From Desulfosoma sp. (GTDB lineage: Bacteria; Desulfobacterota; Syntrophobacteria; Syntrophobacterales; DSM-9756), in the NCBI GenBank assembly GCA_037481875.1, contig JBBFKY010000005.1:62001-126000 (forward strand): 64,000 nt of DNA, read 5' to 3'. The notes beneath the pieces are model-generated. The model did not search any database, was not told the origin of the DNA, and saw only the letters and a list, made by a program, of their open reading frames with translations. The position numbers and the translations under genes were made by a program. Below, one piece after another: positions 27,397 through 35,867 of this stretch (position 1 is the stretch's first letter; each line of letters begins with the position of its first letter).

Positions 27397-29280
27397 TCAA
27401 TCTTCCTTTAGTCTCTGAATCTCTTGATGATAGGCGTGCATCAATTCTTCCAGCCGAAGCATTCCTACAACCCCCAAATCGTTTTCTTCCACGGGAATCT
27501 GGCCGTATCCTGAAGCCAGGAATTTCATCAGGGCTTCGTATAGGCTCTCATCCGGGCGCACGCTGATGGGAGGAGATGCCAATTCGCCGACAACGAGAAG
27601 TTCCGCCACCGAGTCTTCAAAGAGCACGGAACGCACATCATGAAGCGACAAGATTCCCTTGAGACGAAACCGGTCATCCACCACCGGAAAAAAGGACTCA
27701 CGCGTGTGGACCATGAATCTTTTGAGCTCTCGAAATGTCATGTCCTGGGGAAGGCTGGTCACAGGCAAGGCAGGATCATAGGCATCTCGCACTTGGAGGT
27801 TTTCCAGAACGTTCATCACCATGTCGGTGCGGTGAGCCGGAGAATGAAATTTGTTCAGCACCTGTTTTTCGTACAAGGACCAGCCCTGGGAGCACAGCAC
27901 GGCAATCACAGACGCAAACATCAAGGGCACGACGAGACCGTAACCCCCTGTCATCTCGCAAACCATGAGCAGCGCCCCGATGGGAGCTTTGGCCACGCCG
28001 CCGAAAAACGCCCCCATGCCAACCAAAGCAAAAGCCCCCGAATCCGTCACCCACTGGGGAAAAAGGCCGCACGAAATCTGGCCGACAGCCCCTCCTAACA
28101 TGGCCCCGATAAAAAGAGACGGCCCAAAGACACCTCCGCTGCCGCCTGAAGATATGGTGCATGAAGTGGCCAGAATCTTCAACACGGCAAGGCCGAGCAT
28201 CAAAGAAACGGGCAAGGCGCCGAATAGGGCTTGTTGAATCGTGCCGTACCCGCTGCTCATGACTTCGGGTCGCCAGTAGGCGATGATTCCCACCATCAAG
28301 CCTCCAATGGTGGGAATGAGCATTTTTTTTAAGGGAATCCGTCGAAAGAAATAATCGCGCATGCCGTAAAAGACTTTAACATAGGCGAATCCGAACGGCA
28401 CACACACCAGGCCCAAAACGGCATAAAAGAGTAGTTCCACGGGATTGGCAAAATGAATGGGAGGAATGTCAAAAATGGGGCGCTGCCCAAAGATGCTGAT
28501 AAAAATGGCATTGGCGATCACGGAAGACATGATGCAAAGAATAATGCCTTCCGTTTCGAAGTCCTCCCGGTAAAGCACTTCAACAGCCGTCAGGGCTCCT
28601 CCCAAGGGAGCCCGAAAGATAGCCCCGAGACCGGCGGCGCATCCCGCCAACAGCATCAAGCGCCGTTCCCGAACATTCATGCGCAATAAGCGCGCCACCC
28701 AGGAACCAAAGCCGGCGCCAATCTGGGCAATGGGCCCTTCTCGACCCGCACTTCCCCCGGTCGCCAGAGTGATAATGGAAGCCAGGCCCTTAATGTAAGG
28801 TACTCGGGTTCGAATCATGCCGTTTTTGTTGTGAAAAGCGTCGATGAGAGCATCTGTGCCGTGCCCTTCGGCTTCCGGAGCGTATCGATAAACCAAAAAG
28901 CCTGAAAGAAGTCCTCCAAAGGCGGGGAGCACCAGAAGCATCCATCTGCGAAAGACCGGGGAAGGTTCCAGAGTGACCAGGCGTTCACCACCGGGTTTAC
29001 TTAAAGGATAACCGGCCAGGTGTTCTTGAAAGAAATAGGTTCCCCATTCCAAAAGAACAAAGAAAAGGCACGCCCCCAGTCCGCTGACCACTCCGATGAT
29101 CACGCTGTAGACAACGTAGCGTAAGGTTTTGTTGCGTTCCAGGGAGGCTCGAATTTCGGTAAAACGGTTCACCGATCGCTCATCCTTAACGGGCGAAACG
29201 GCTGGACCAAACCGTGACCCTCGTAACCTTGCTTCAAACGAAGGCATTCTTGAAGGTTTCGACTCTCGGGCCGAAGCCAT
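27397..29280 (-). CDS. ClC-family chloride channel/antiporter with CBS domains
   Basis: 627-residue anion channel or Cl-/H+ exchanger. The membrane part (about residues 55-470) carries GSAGREGPIAQIG with gating Glu171, and GSGGVFGPSLFIGA near residue 378. The first selectivity element, usually GSGIP, reads GHGTD (129-133), as in one bacterial subgroup. Two CBS domains fill the C-terminus (about 495-620) and may bind adenine nucleotides. No good ribosome site precedes ATG 29280; Met12 could be the start. It follows rng by 48 bases. Ion specificity is not predictable here. Confidence 0.9.
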   Translation of the reverse strand: MASARESKPSRMPSFEARLRGSRFGPAVSPVKDERSVNRFTEIRASLERNKTLRYVVYSVIIGVVSGLGACLFFVLLEWGTYFFQEHLAGYPLSKPGGERLVTLEPSPVFRRWMLLVLPAFGGLLSGFLVYRYAPEAEGHGTDALIDAFHNKNGMIRTRVPYIKGLASIITLATGGSAGREGPIAQIGAGFGSWVARLLRMNVRERRLMLLAGCAAGLGAIFRAPLGGALTAVEVLYREDFETEGIILCIMSSVIANAIFISIFGQRPIFDIPPIHFANPVELLFYAVLGLVCVPFGFAYVKVFYGMRDYFFRRIPLKKMLIPTIGGLMVGIIAYWRPEVMSSGYGTIQQALFGALPVSLMLGLAVLKILATSCTISSGGSGGVFGPSLFIGAMLGGAVGQISCGLFPQWVTDSGAFALVGMGAFFGGVAKAPIGALLMVCEMTGGYGLVVPLMFASVIAVLCSQGWSLYEKQVLNKFHSPAHRTDMVMNVLENLQVRDAYDPALPVTSLPQDMTFRELKRFMVHTRESFFPVVDDRFRLKGILSLHDVRSVLFEDSVAELLVVGELASPPISVRPDESLYEALMKFLASGYGQIPVEENDLGVVGMLRLEELMHAYHQEIQRLKED

Positions 29281-29328
29281 GAAATAATAAGAGTCGACAT
29301 AGTGTGAAAGCTTGGCCTTGCAAGCCCT

Positions 29329-30885
29329 TCAATTCTCTTCCACAGTGATTTCATACTGCTCCACATGAAAGTTACGTTCCCCCTGAACATGAAAACAGGC
29401 GTGCAGGGCTTCTTCCAGCCTTTCTAAAGAGGCGCGTTCTTCGTCCAGAAGTCTGGCCGCCACACGCGGGTGCACTTGAATCAGCACATTGCGACCGAAA
29501 AGGTCCCTTTGTTCTCTTTGAATTTCTCGCAAGATTTCATAGCACAAGGTCTGGGTGGACTTGAGCTGCCCGTGCCCTTCACAATAGAAACAGGGCTCGC
29601 AGAGTGTTCGTCCGATGCTTTCCCGGGTTCGTTTTCGGGTCATTTCAATAAGGCCCAGCTCCGACATGCGCAAGATGTTGGTTTTGCTCTTGTCTTTGCG
29701 CACAGCTTCCTTCAAGGCGTTAAAAACCTTTTCGCGATTAGCCTCCTTTTCCATGTCGATAAAATCAATGATGATGATACCTCCGATATTTCGAAGCCTC
29801 AGCTGGCAGGCGATTTCCTTGACGGCTTCCAGATTGGTTTTGAGAATGGTTTCTTCCAGGTTCCGCTTGCCCACGTAACGACCGGTATTGACATCAATGG
29901 CTGTAAGAGCTTCCGTGGTTTCTATGACGATATAGCCCCCGGACTTCAGCCAGATCTTCTTGCTGAGCGCCCTTTGCACCTCCATCTCGATTCCGTAGGC
30001 GTCAAAGATGGGTTCGGAACCTTCGTAAAGCTCGATGCCGTTTTTCAAGGAAGGCAAAAAGGTTTCCGTAAACTGCAACACTTTCTTGTACTCTTGGGGG
30101 TTATCAATGACAAGGCGGTCCACTTCCTTGGTGAAAAGATCTCGAACGGCTCTCAGGGTGATATCCAAATCCCGGTACACCAGGGACGGGACCGGAGCGT
30201 TTTCGGAGCGGCGCTGAATGTTTTGCCACAGCTTGAGCAGGAACTCCATTTCCGCCTGAATCTTTTCAGCGTCTTCACCTTCGGCCGCCGTCCGCACGAT
30301 GAAGCCGCAATGAGCCGGCTTGATGTCAAGGACCAGGTCCCTCAGGCGCTTGCGTTCCTTTTCGTCTTCGATACGGCGAGAAACCCCCACATGGTCCATG
30401 AGGGGCATGAGCACCAGGTTTCTTCCCGGTAATGTCACATGGGTGGTGATTCTCGCCCCTTTGTTTCCCAAGGGTTCCTTGGCCACCTGCACAAGAATTT
30501 CCTGACCTTCCCGTAATCTGTCTTCAATGGGAAGATCCGGAAGTTGTCTTTCTTCCAGCGGTGTCTCGGAATCCCCTGTGACTTGGTAAGGTTCCGGCTC
30601 TTGGGGTTCTTCCCGTTCGGGTGTGGCATCCTGAAAAATCTGATCCATTTCCATTAAAGGATGGTGGACATCACTCACATACAAGAAAGCTGCCTTCTCC
30701 AGGCCGATATCCACAAAGGCTGCCTGCATTCCGGGAAGGACACGAACCACACGTCCCTTATAGATATTGCCGGCAATGCCTGCATCGGACGCTCTTTCGA
30801 TGTAAAGTTCAGCCACCTGGCCGTTTTCTACAAGAGCGACCCGAGTCTCATAAAAATCGGCGTTGATGATCAATTCCGCAGCCAT
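29329..30885 (-). CDS. rng: Ribonuclease G
   Basis: RNase E/G endoribonuclease in rRNA 5'-end maturation and mRNA decay. 518 residues, with no long RNase E-type C-terminal scaffold. S1 RNA-binding domain at residues 35-120 (GNIYKGRVVRVLPGMQAAFVDIG). The catalytic Mg2+ aspartates lie in AIDVNTGRY and IIIDFIDME. The zinc-link is CEPC near residue 430. GAGGAA precedes the ATG, and the upstream radical-SAM gene ends three bases away, implying coupled expression. Confidence 0.94.
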   Translation of the reverse strand: MAAELIINADFYETRVALVENGQVAELYIERASDAGIAGNIYKGRVVRVLPGMQAAFVDIGLEKAAFLYVSDVHHPLMEMDQIFQDATPEREEPQEPEPYQVTGDSETPLEERQLPDLPIEDRLREGQEILVQVAKEPLGNKGARITTHVTLPGRNLVLMPLMDHVGVSRRIEDEKERKRLRDLVLDIKPAHCGFIVRTAAEGEDAEKIQAEMEFLLKLWQNIQRRSENAPVPSLVYRDLDITLRAVRDLFTKEVDRLVIDNPQEYKKVLQFTETFLPSLKNGIELYEGSEPIFDAYGIEMEVQRALSKKIWLKSGGYIVIETTEALTAIDVNTGRYVGKRNLEETILKTNLEAVKEIACQLRLRNIGGIIIIDFIDMEKEANREKVFNALKEAVRKDKSKTNILRMSELGLIEMTRKRTRESIGRTLCEPCFYCEGHGQLKSTQTLCYEILREIQREQRDLFGRNVLIQVHPRVAARLLDEERASLERLEEALHACFHVQGERNFHVEQYEITVEEN

Positions 30886-30888
30886 CGT

Positions 30889-33408
30889 TCATTCCTCTAA
30901 GGGCGCCACGGAGACTTTGCACAATCGGCACGCCTTGAAAAGGTCGCCGGCTTCCGGCAACAACACTTCAAGAAAGCTCTGCGGCCGAAAACGTGCCGTG
31001 GCTCGTTCCACAAGTTCCATGGCCACGGTGGTTGCATCGAGGCGACGTATGGAAAGTAAGACATCGGCGCATCGAACCTCAACGTGCCCTCTTTTGGTCT
31101 TTTTGCTAACCAAGTGATCCGCGCATGCGGCATAGCGAGTTATGATAGCTTCCGCCAGTTCTTCGGTCAAACCGGAAAGACGATAGGTCACTCGAAACGC
31201 TGTGGCTTTTCGAGGGGTTTCGTCAGAACGGGTCGCGTGGAGCACACGAAAACCTTGCGGTAAAACCGCGTTGAGACGCTTTACGATTTCCGTTTCGGCC
31301 ACAGGCTCTCGCAACTGAATGGTCGCTTCCTCCACTTCGCTTTCCATCCCCACCGGCAGAGCTTCTCGAAAGGAAACCTTGGCATGGGGATGATACCCTT
31401 GGGTATAAGTCACCGGAAGCCCGGAGCGGCGCAGGGCCCTTTCCATGATGCGGTTCATTTCCAACTGGCCGTAGAAACGGGCTTGGTCCTTTTTAGCGAA
31501 CCGCAGCGTGTACGCATAAAGAATCTTGGGGGCTTCAGCGGGCACAGCGACCCGTGGCACAATCTCGGGCTTGAAGTCCTCAATGAGCTGTGGTTTCACA
31601 TGGACTCCGTCACAGGCACCGCATCCGAAGCAGGATTCCCAACGACAATCCCCCGTTCGCTCATAGGCCAGGGCTTTTTCCCATTCCCTCCACAGATAGC
31701 TCTTGAGCACCCCGGCACTGAGATGGTCCCATGGCAGAGGATTCGAGGCGCCAAGGGAGCGCTGCGCTTCAACGTCGGCGTTCAGACCCGCTTCGGCAAA
31801 AGCCTTGTCCCAGATGTTCCGCTGAAAGAGCTCGTCCCAAGCATCAAAGCGGGCACCTTTGCGCCAGGCAGCCTCCACCACCCTTGCGAAACGCCGATCC
31901 CCTCGGGCCAAAGCCGCCTCTAGAACACTCAGGTCGGGATGGTGCCATTTCAATCGTAGACCTGGACGTTTCAACCGCTCCTTAAGAAAATCCAGTCGAC
32001 GGTTTATTTCCCCTCTGGCGATCTGCCCCGTCCATTGAAAGGGTGTCATGGGCTTTGGCACAAAGGTCGAAACCGCCACGTGCACTCCGGCTCGATATGG
32101 TTTTCCCAACTGCCAAACTCGAAGGCTCAAACGGACGATTTCGTCGAGGTCTTCCAAGGTTTCTGTAGGAAGGCCCATCATGAAGTAGAGCTTGATGCCT
32201 TTCCAGCCCAGACGGTAGGCATCCTTGACGGTCTCGTAGAGATCCTCTTCTTCGATGTTCTTGTTGATAAGGCATCGAAGACGACGACTCCCTGCTTCCG
32301 GAGCCACCGTAAATCCCGTTTTGCGTACGCGGCGAATGCACTCCATGAAGTCCTGGGAAAGGGTCCCGACCCGCATGGAAGGAAAAGAGAGAGCCACACG
32401 ACGTCCTTCCATTTCCTGCATGACAGCGTGAAGCAACCAGCCAAGCTGGCAGTAGTCCCCTGTACTTAAAGAGAGCAAGGACACCTCTTCAAAGCCGGTT
32501 TCAGTAACAGCCCGACAGGCCTTTTCCAAAAGATTCTTTGGATGGCGCTCCCGAACAGGGCGATACACGAAACCCGCCTGGCAAAACCGGCAGCCTCGAG
32601 TGCATCCTCGAGCGATCTCCAGTCCTAAGCGGTCATGCACAATCTCCACCAAGGGAACCAAAGGACGTTCCGGCAGAGGGCTTTCCAGGTCCAAATCCGT
32701 AACGACCCTCTTTCTGACAGAGGTGTAATCGGCAAACTGGGGTTGGAGCCCCATGAATCGGCCCGCAGTGTCATAATGCGGTTCAAAAAAACAAGGGACA
32801 TAAATACCGGGGAGACGACGTATCCCTTCAAGAAATTCGCGTCGAGTCCCCCGGGACGCTTTCCAATCTCGGTAAGCCTGCGTCAGATCCGTCAGGACCT
32901 GTTCGCCTTCCCCTAGAACGATGAGATCGAAAAAAGGCGCCAAAGGTTCCGGATTGTATGCACAAGGGCCTCCGGCAATGACAAAGGGATGCGAAAGATC
33001 TCGATCTTCACTGTGAAGGGGAATGCCGGCCAAATCCAGAATCGTCAAAATGTTCGTGTAGCTTAGTTCGTACTGAAGACTGAAACCGAGGAAATCAAAG
33101 TCCTTGAGCGGACGTCGGCTTTCTAAGGCATAGAGAAGCTTGCGGGTTTCTTTAAGGCGCTTTTCAAAGTCGGGCCAGGGAGCATACACGCGGTCCGCCA
33201 GGACGCCTTCCATGTCATTCAAGCGATGGTAAAGGAGTTGTATGCCGAGGTGGCTCATGCCCACTTCATACACATCGGGAAAGGCTAAGACGTAGCGGAC
33301 ATCAGCCTCTTCAAATCTCTTGGCGCGGGCATGAATTTCACCGCCCAGATACCGCCCGGGGCGTTGAATTTCCAGAAGAAGCCGGTCCAAAAGATCACTC
33401 GACAACAT
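30889..33408 (-). CDS. Radical-SAM fusion protein with C-terminal DUF2344 domain
   Basis: 839-residue protein of the rSAM fusion type (TIGR03960 plus TIGR03936/DUF2344). An N-terminal B12-binding-like region (FPDVYEVGMSHLGIQLLY, GGPCAYNPEPLAPFFD) precedes a radical-SAM domain with C269, C273, C276 (RGCTRGCRFCQAG). A short cysteine cluster SCFGCGACDG follows near residue 600, then the DUF2344 domain (about 640-839). Its function is unknown. It often adjoins rng, suggesting a role in RNA or ribosome modification, but this is only association. ATG 33408 is preferred because AGGGG lies eight bases upstream and family similarity starts there. Confidence 0.88.
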   Translation of the reverse strand: MLSSDLLDRLLLEIQRPGRYLGGEIHARAKRFEEADVRYVLAFPDVYEVGMSHLGIQLLYHRLNDMEGVLADRVYAPWPDFEKRLKETRKLLYALESRRPLKDFDFLGFSLQYELSYTNILTILDLAGIPLHSEDRDLSHPFVIAGGPCAYNPEPLAPFFDLIVLGEGEQVLTDLTQAYRDWKASRGTRREFLEGIRRLPGIYVPCFFEPHYDTAGRFMGLQPQFADYTSVRKRVVTDLDLESPLPERPLVPLVEIVHDRLGLEIARGCTRGCRFCQAGFVYRPVRERHPKNLLEKACRAVTETGFEEVSLLSLSTGDYCQLGWLLHAVMQEMEGRRVALSFPSMRVGTLSQDFMECIRRVRKTGFTVAPEAGSRRLRCLINKNIEEEDLYETVKDAYRLGWKGIKLYFMMGLPTETLEDLDEIVRLSLRVWQLGKPYRAGVHVAVSTFVPKPMTPFQWTGQIARGEINRRLDFLKERLKRPGLRLKWHHPDLSVLEAALARGDRRFARVVEAAWRKGARFDAWDELFQRNIWDKAFAEAGLNADVEAQRSLGASNPLPWDHLSAGVLKSYLWREWEKALAYERTGDCRWESCFGCGACDGVHVKPQLIEDFKPEIVPRVAVPAEAPKILYAYTLRFAKKDQARFYGQLEMNRIMERALRRSGLPVTYTQGYHPHAKVSFREALPVGMESEVEEATIQLREPVAETEIVKRLNAVLPQGFRVLHATRSDETPRKATAFRVTYRLSGLTEELAEAIITRYAACADHLVSKKTKRGHVEVRCADVLLSIRRLDATTVAMELVERATARFRPQSFLEVLLPEAGDLFKACRLCKVSVAPLEE

Positions 33409-33744
33409 TCCCTTGTCCCCTGAAATTTCTTCAACCATCTCTTGAGTATGTCCGTCAATCAATACGTGACGGCTTCCATGGTCGAAGCAGTATGTCCGTC
33501 TTCGAGCCTACCAATGCCTGGGAAACCTTCACTCCTCTATGGGCTTTCCCTGCCTGATGGACTCCAGGCTGCCAGTGCCGGGGAAGCCTCATGACCACCC
33601 TGGAGGAGCGGACCTCCGTGTCCGCCTCAACTTTTCGGGAAACGTCGTCATTTGCGAACAAGCACTTGGAGATTTCCGGTCAGACTTCATGAACCTATCC
33701 CGGCCACTGCGACACACGACGACCGACTCCCGACCCGCTGTGTT
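33409..33744. repeat. Intergenic region with GC-rich palindrome
   Basis: 336 bases between the radical-SAM gene and the IscS-like gene. GCGGAC/GTCCGC (33608-33625) with flanking GGAG/CCTC belongs to the scattered palindrome family. No gene or clear promoter is seen. Confidence 0.5.
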
Positions 33745-34923
33745 TCAGGCAGAGACTCGAGCGCTGTACAAAGGCGACATGGAACGCAGTCGGGACACCA
33801 CCGTAGCGAGCGTTTCCGCAGCTTGATGCACTTCGTCTTCGGTGTTTTCCTCGTCCAAAGTAAACAGCAGTGTTCCGTAGGCTCCGTCCCCCAAAAGCCC
33901 CATGGCCTCCAGCACATGAGACGCCTTGGCCGTGATGGACATGCACGCCGAGGCTCCGGCCACGCAAATACCTCTTAAATCCATGTGTAACAGCAGGGCT
34001 TCCCCTTCCACATAGCGAATGGACACATTGACCAAACCGGGAAGATGTCTTTCCGGGTGCCCATTGAAACGCACTTCATCGATCAGGCCCGAGATACGTT
34101 CCCGTAAAAGCTTTTCCAGCCGAATACACCGTTCCATTTTGGCCGAAAGCCTTAACCGCACGCGCTCCGCAGCAGCCCCCAATCCCACAATGCCGGCGAC
34201 ATTTTCGGTTCCGGTTCGGCGCCCGTCTTCTTGACCTCCGCCATGAAAAAGGGGCCACAAAGAGGTTCCTTTCCGGCAGTAAAGCGCTCCGGCGCCTTTG
34301 GGACCGTTGAACTGGTTCGCTGCAAGGCTAAGCAGATCCACACCCAAAGCATTCACGTCGACGGGAATGCGACCAACCGAGGCGATGGCGTCCGTGTGCA
34401 ACAGGGCTCCATGCTCATGGACCACAGCGGCAATATCCGCCAGAGATTGAATGGTGCCCACTTCATTGTTGGCGTGCATAATGGACACGAGCACGGTATC
34501 CGGCCGCATGGCTCTTTTGACATCTTTCGGGTCCACCCAACCATAGTGGTCCACAGGAACCAAGGTGACGGTAAAGCCGAACCTTTCCAAGGCCTTGGCG
34601 GCATAAAGGACGGAATAGTGTTCGATGGCCGAAACCACCAGATGCCGCCCCTCGTGCATGCGTTGAAAGGCGACGCCCTTGACGGCGAGGTTGTTCGCTT
34701 CGGTACCTCCGGACGTAAAGATGATTTCCTCGGGTTCCGCTCCGATAAGCGCCGCCGTCTGGGATCGCGCCTTAAAGATGGCATCCTGAGGCGCCTCGCC
34801 CAGATGATGAATACTGGCGGGATTCCCGAAATGTTCCACCAGAAAAGGTTTCATAGCTTCAAAAACTTCCATCGCCAAAGGCGTTCCCGCAATATGATCC
34901 ATATAGATTCTTCGACCGTCCAT
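33745..34923 (-). CDS. IscS/NifS-like protein lacking the PLP lysine
   Basis: 392-residue fold-type I aminotransferase-like protein of the cysteine desulfurase family, but with a disabled cofactor site. The PLP lysine of the SGHK..GPKG motif is Gln204 (AANQFNGPKG), the preceding His is Asn203, and the Gln that contacts PLP (+3 after Asp178) is Ala181. His102 and the sulfur-carrying loop cysteine C327 (GASACMS) are kept, as is HANNEVGT. The pattern closely resembles Archaeoglobus fulgidus IscS2, which has Asp in place of the lysine, binds no PLP and still scaffolds Fe-S assembly with IscU; the C-terminal RLRSMSPLY is shared with my recollection of that protein. Likely a sulfide-fed Fe-S scaffold. 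No iscU adjoins. Confidence 0.88.
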   Translation of the reverse strand: MDGRRIYMDHIAGTPLAMEVFEAMKPFLVEHFGNPASIHHLGEAPQDAIFKARSQTAALIGAEPEEIIFTSGGTEANNLAVKGVAFQRMHEGRHLVVSAIEHYSVLYAAKALERFGFTVTLVPVDHYGWVDPKDVKRAMRPDTVLVSIMHANNEVGTIQSLADIAAVVHEHGALLHTDAIASVGRIPVDVNALGVDLLSLAANQFNGPKGAGALYCRKGTSLWPLFHGGGQEDGRRTGTENVAGIVGLGAAAERVRLRLSAKMERCIRLEKLLRERISGLIDEVRFNGHPERHLPGLVNVSIRYVEGEALLLHMDLRGICVAGASACMSITAKASHVLEAMGLLGDGAYGTLLFTLDEENTEDEVHQAAETLATVVSRLRSMSPLYSARVSA

Positions 34924-35502
34924 ACCGTTGCACCCCCCTATGACACTTCTCTCGTTTCTTAGGAGCTTGTCCGACTATGCCCTTTTTGGCAGCTTTGGGA
35001 ACGCTAAGTACCTGAAATTGCCTATCCCCAAATGGAGCATTCTGAGTTCTGAGACAGCGCTCGAAAAGCTGTCCAAAAACGGGAAAGACCACGGCATCGA
35101 ATGCCATTGCATAGCAGCGCTGAGGCGCCGCCTCGCCCCTACACAAACTTGAAACCGAGCTATTCCCTGGGAGCGCGCAGGCATCTGATCCGTTCCTTGT
35201 GCAGGCGACAGATCCTCGTTCCCAGGAGAAAATCCGGTCTCAGACACGCCCTCAGATCCCCGGCCCGAAAAGCATGTATCTATACGTTCGCCACCAGGCC
35301 AACGTCAACCCCAAAGCCTCCCGTCGTTTCAAGGACATGCGGGTGACTTTCTCCTTGCAAAACCCTCTGGGCCGTGCTACAGGGTGCGTGAAATCTTTAT
35401 CATGCCAGGGGCTGCCGATGAGGCGGTTCGTTTCAGGGGTTTTCACCGTAGGGATCAGCGACGCGTGACAAGTCTAAGGAAGAAGCAGAAGGAGGCAAAA
35501 CG
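34924..35502. other. Intergenic region, divergent, with repeat unit
   Basis: 579 bases between divergent genes. TGAGGCGCCGCCTCGCCCCT at 35121-35140, followed by ACA, is a member of the palindrome family. No gene, RNA or clear promoter pair was recognised. Confidence 0.5.
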
Positions 35503-35814
35503 ATGAAGGTTTTTCTGGGCGGCTTGGCCGCAGCTTTTTTCGGCATCATCGGTATTTTCATTTGGTTCAAGCCTTTTCTTAACCTCCTGGCGGGCGCAAT
35601 TCCTTTGGCGCTTCTGCTAGGCGGCGCCATGGCGGCCTATCTGGGCTACGATGAAGTCAAGGATCAGCTCCCCTTCGGCAAGAAAAAAGGGGAAGAAGCC
35701 GCTCCGGAAGCCGCCGTCGATGATCTGTCCAAGTACAAAGAAGAAGCCGAAAAATATAAACAGGAAGTGGAAAAACTCAAAGCTGAACTGGAAAAGACCA
35801 AGTCCGCATCCTAG
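35503..35814 (+). CDS. Small membrane protein with coiled-coil tail
   Basis: 103 residues: two closely spaced hydrophobic helices (about 4-22 and 26-48), then a Lys/Glu-rich, Ala-rich helix (72-100) with heptad pattern. AAGGAGG lies before the ATG, so it should be well translated. It is a single-gene unit ending at a strong terminator. I do not recognise a named family; the layout suggests a membrane-anchored helical oligomer. Confidence 0.75.
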   Translation: MKVFLGGLAAAFFGIIGIFIWFKPFLNLLAGAIPLALLLGGAMAAYLGYDEVKDQLPFGKKKGEEAAPEAAVDDLSKYKEEAEKYKQEVEKLKAELEKTKSAS

Positions 35815-35840
35815 AGGAATGCAGGTCCCTGTGTCAGCCG

Positions 35841-35867
35841 ACGCCTCCCCCGAGGGGAGGCGTTTTT
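35841..35867 (+). terminator. Rho-independent terminator
   Basis: ACGCCTCCCC/GGGGAGGCGT with a 3-base loop (CGA), followed by TTTTT. It closes the small membrane-protein gene and may also work for the convergent reductase gene, whose stop lies at its edge. Confidence 0.88.
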
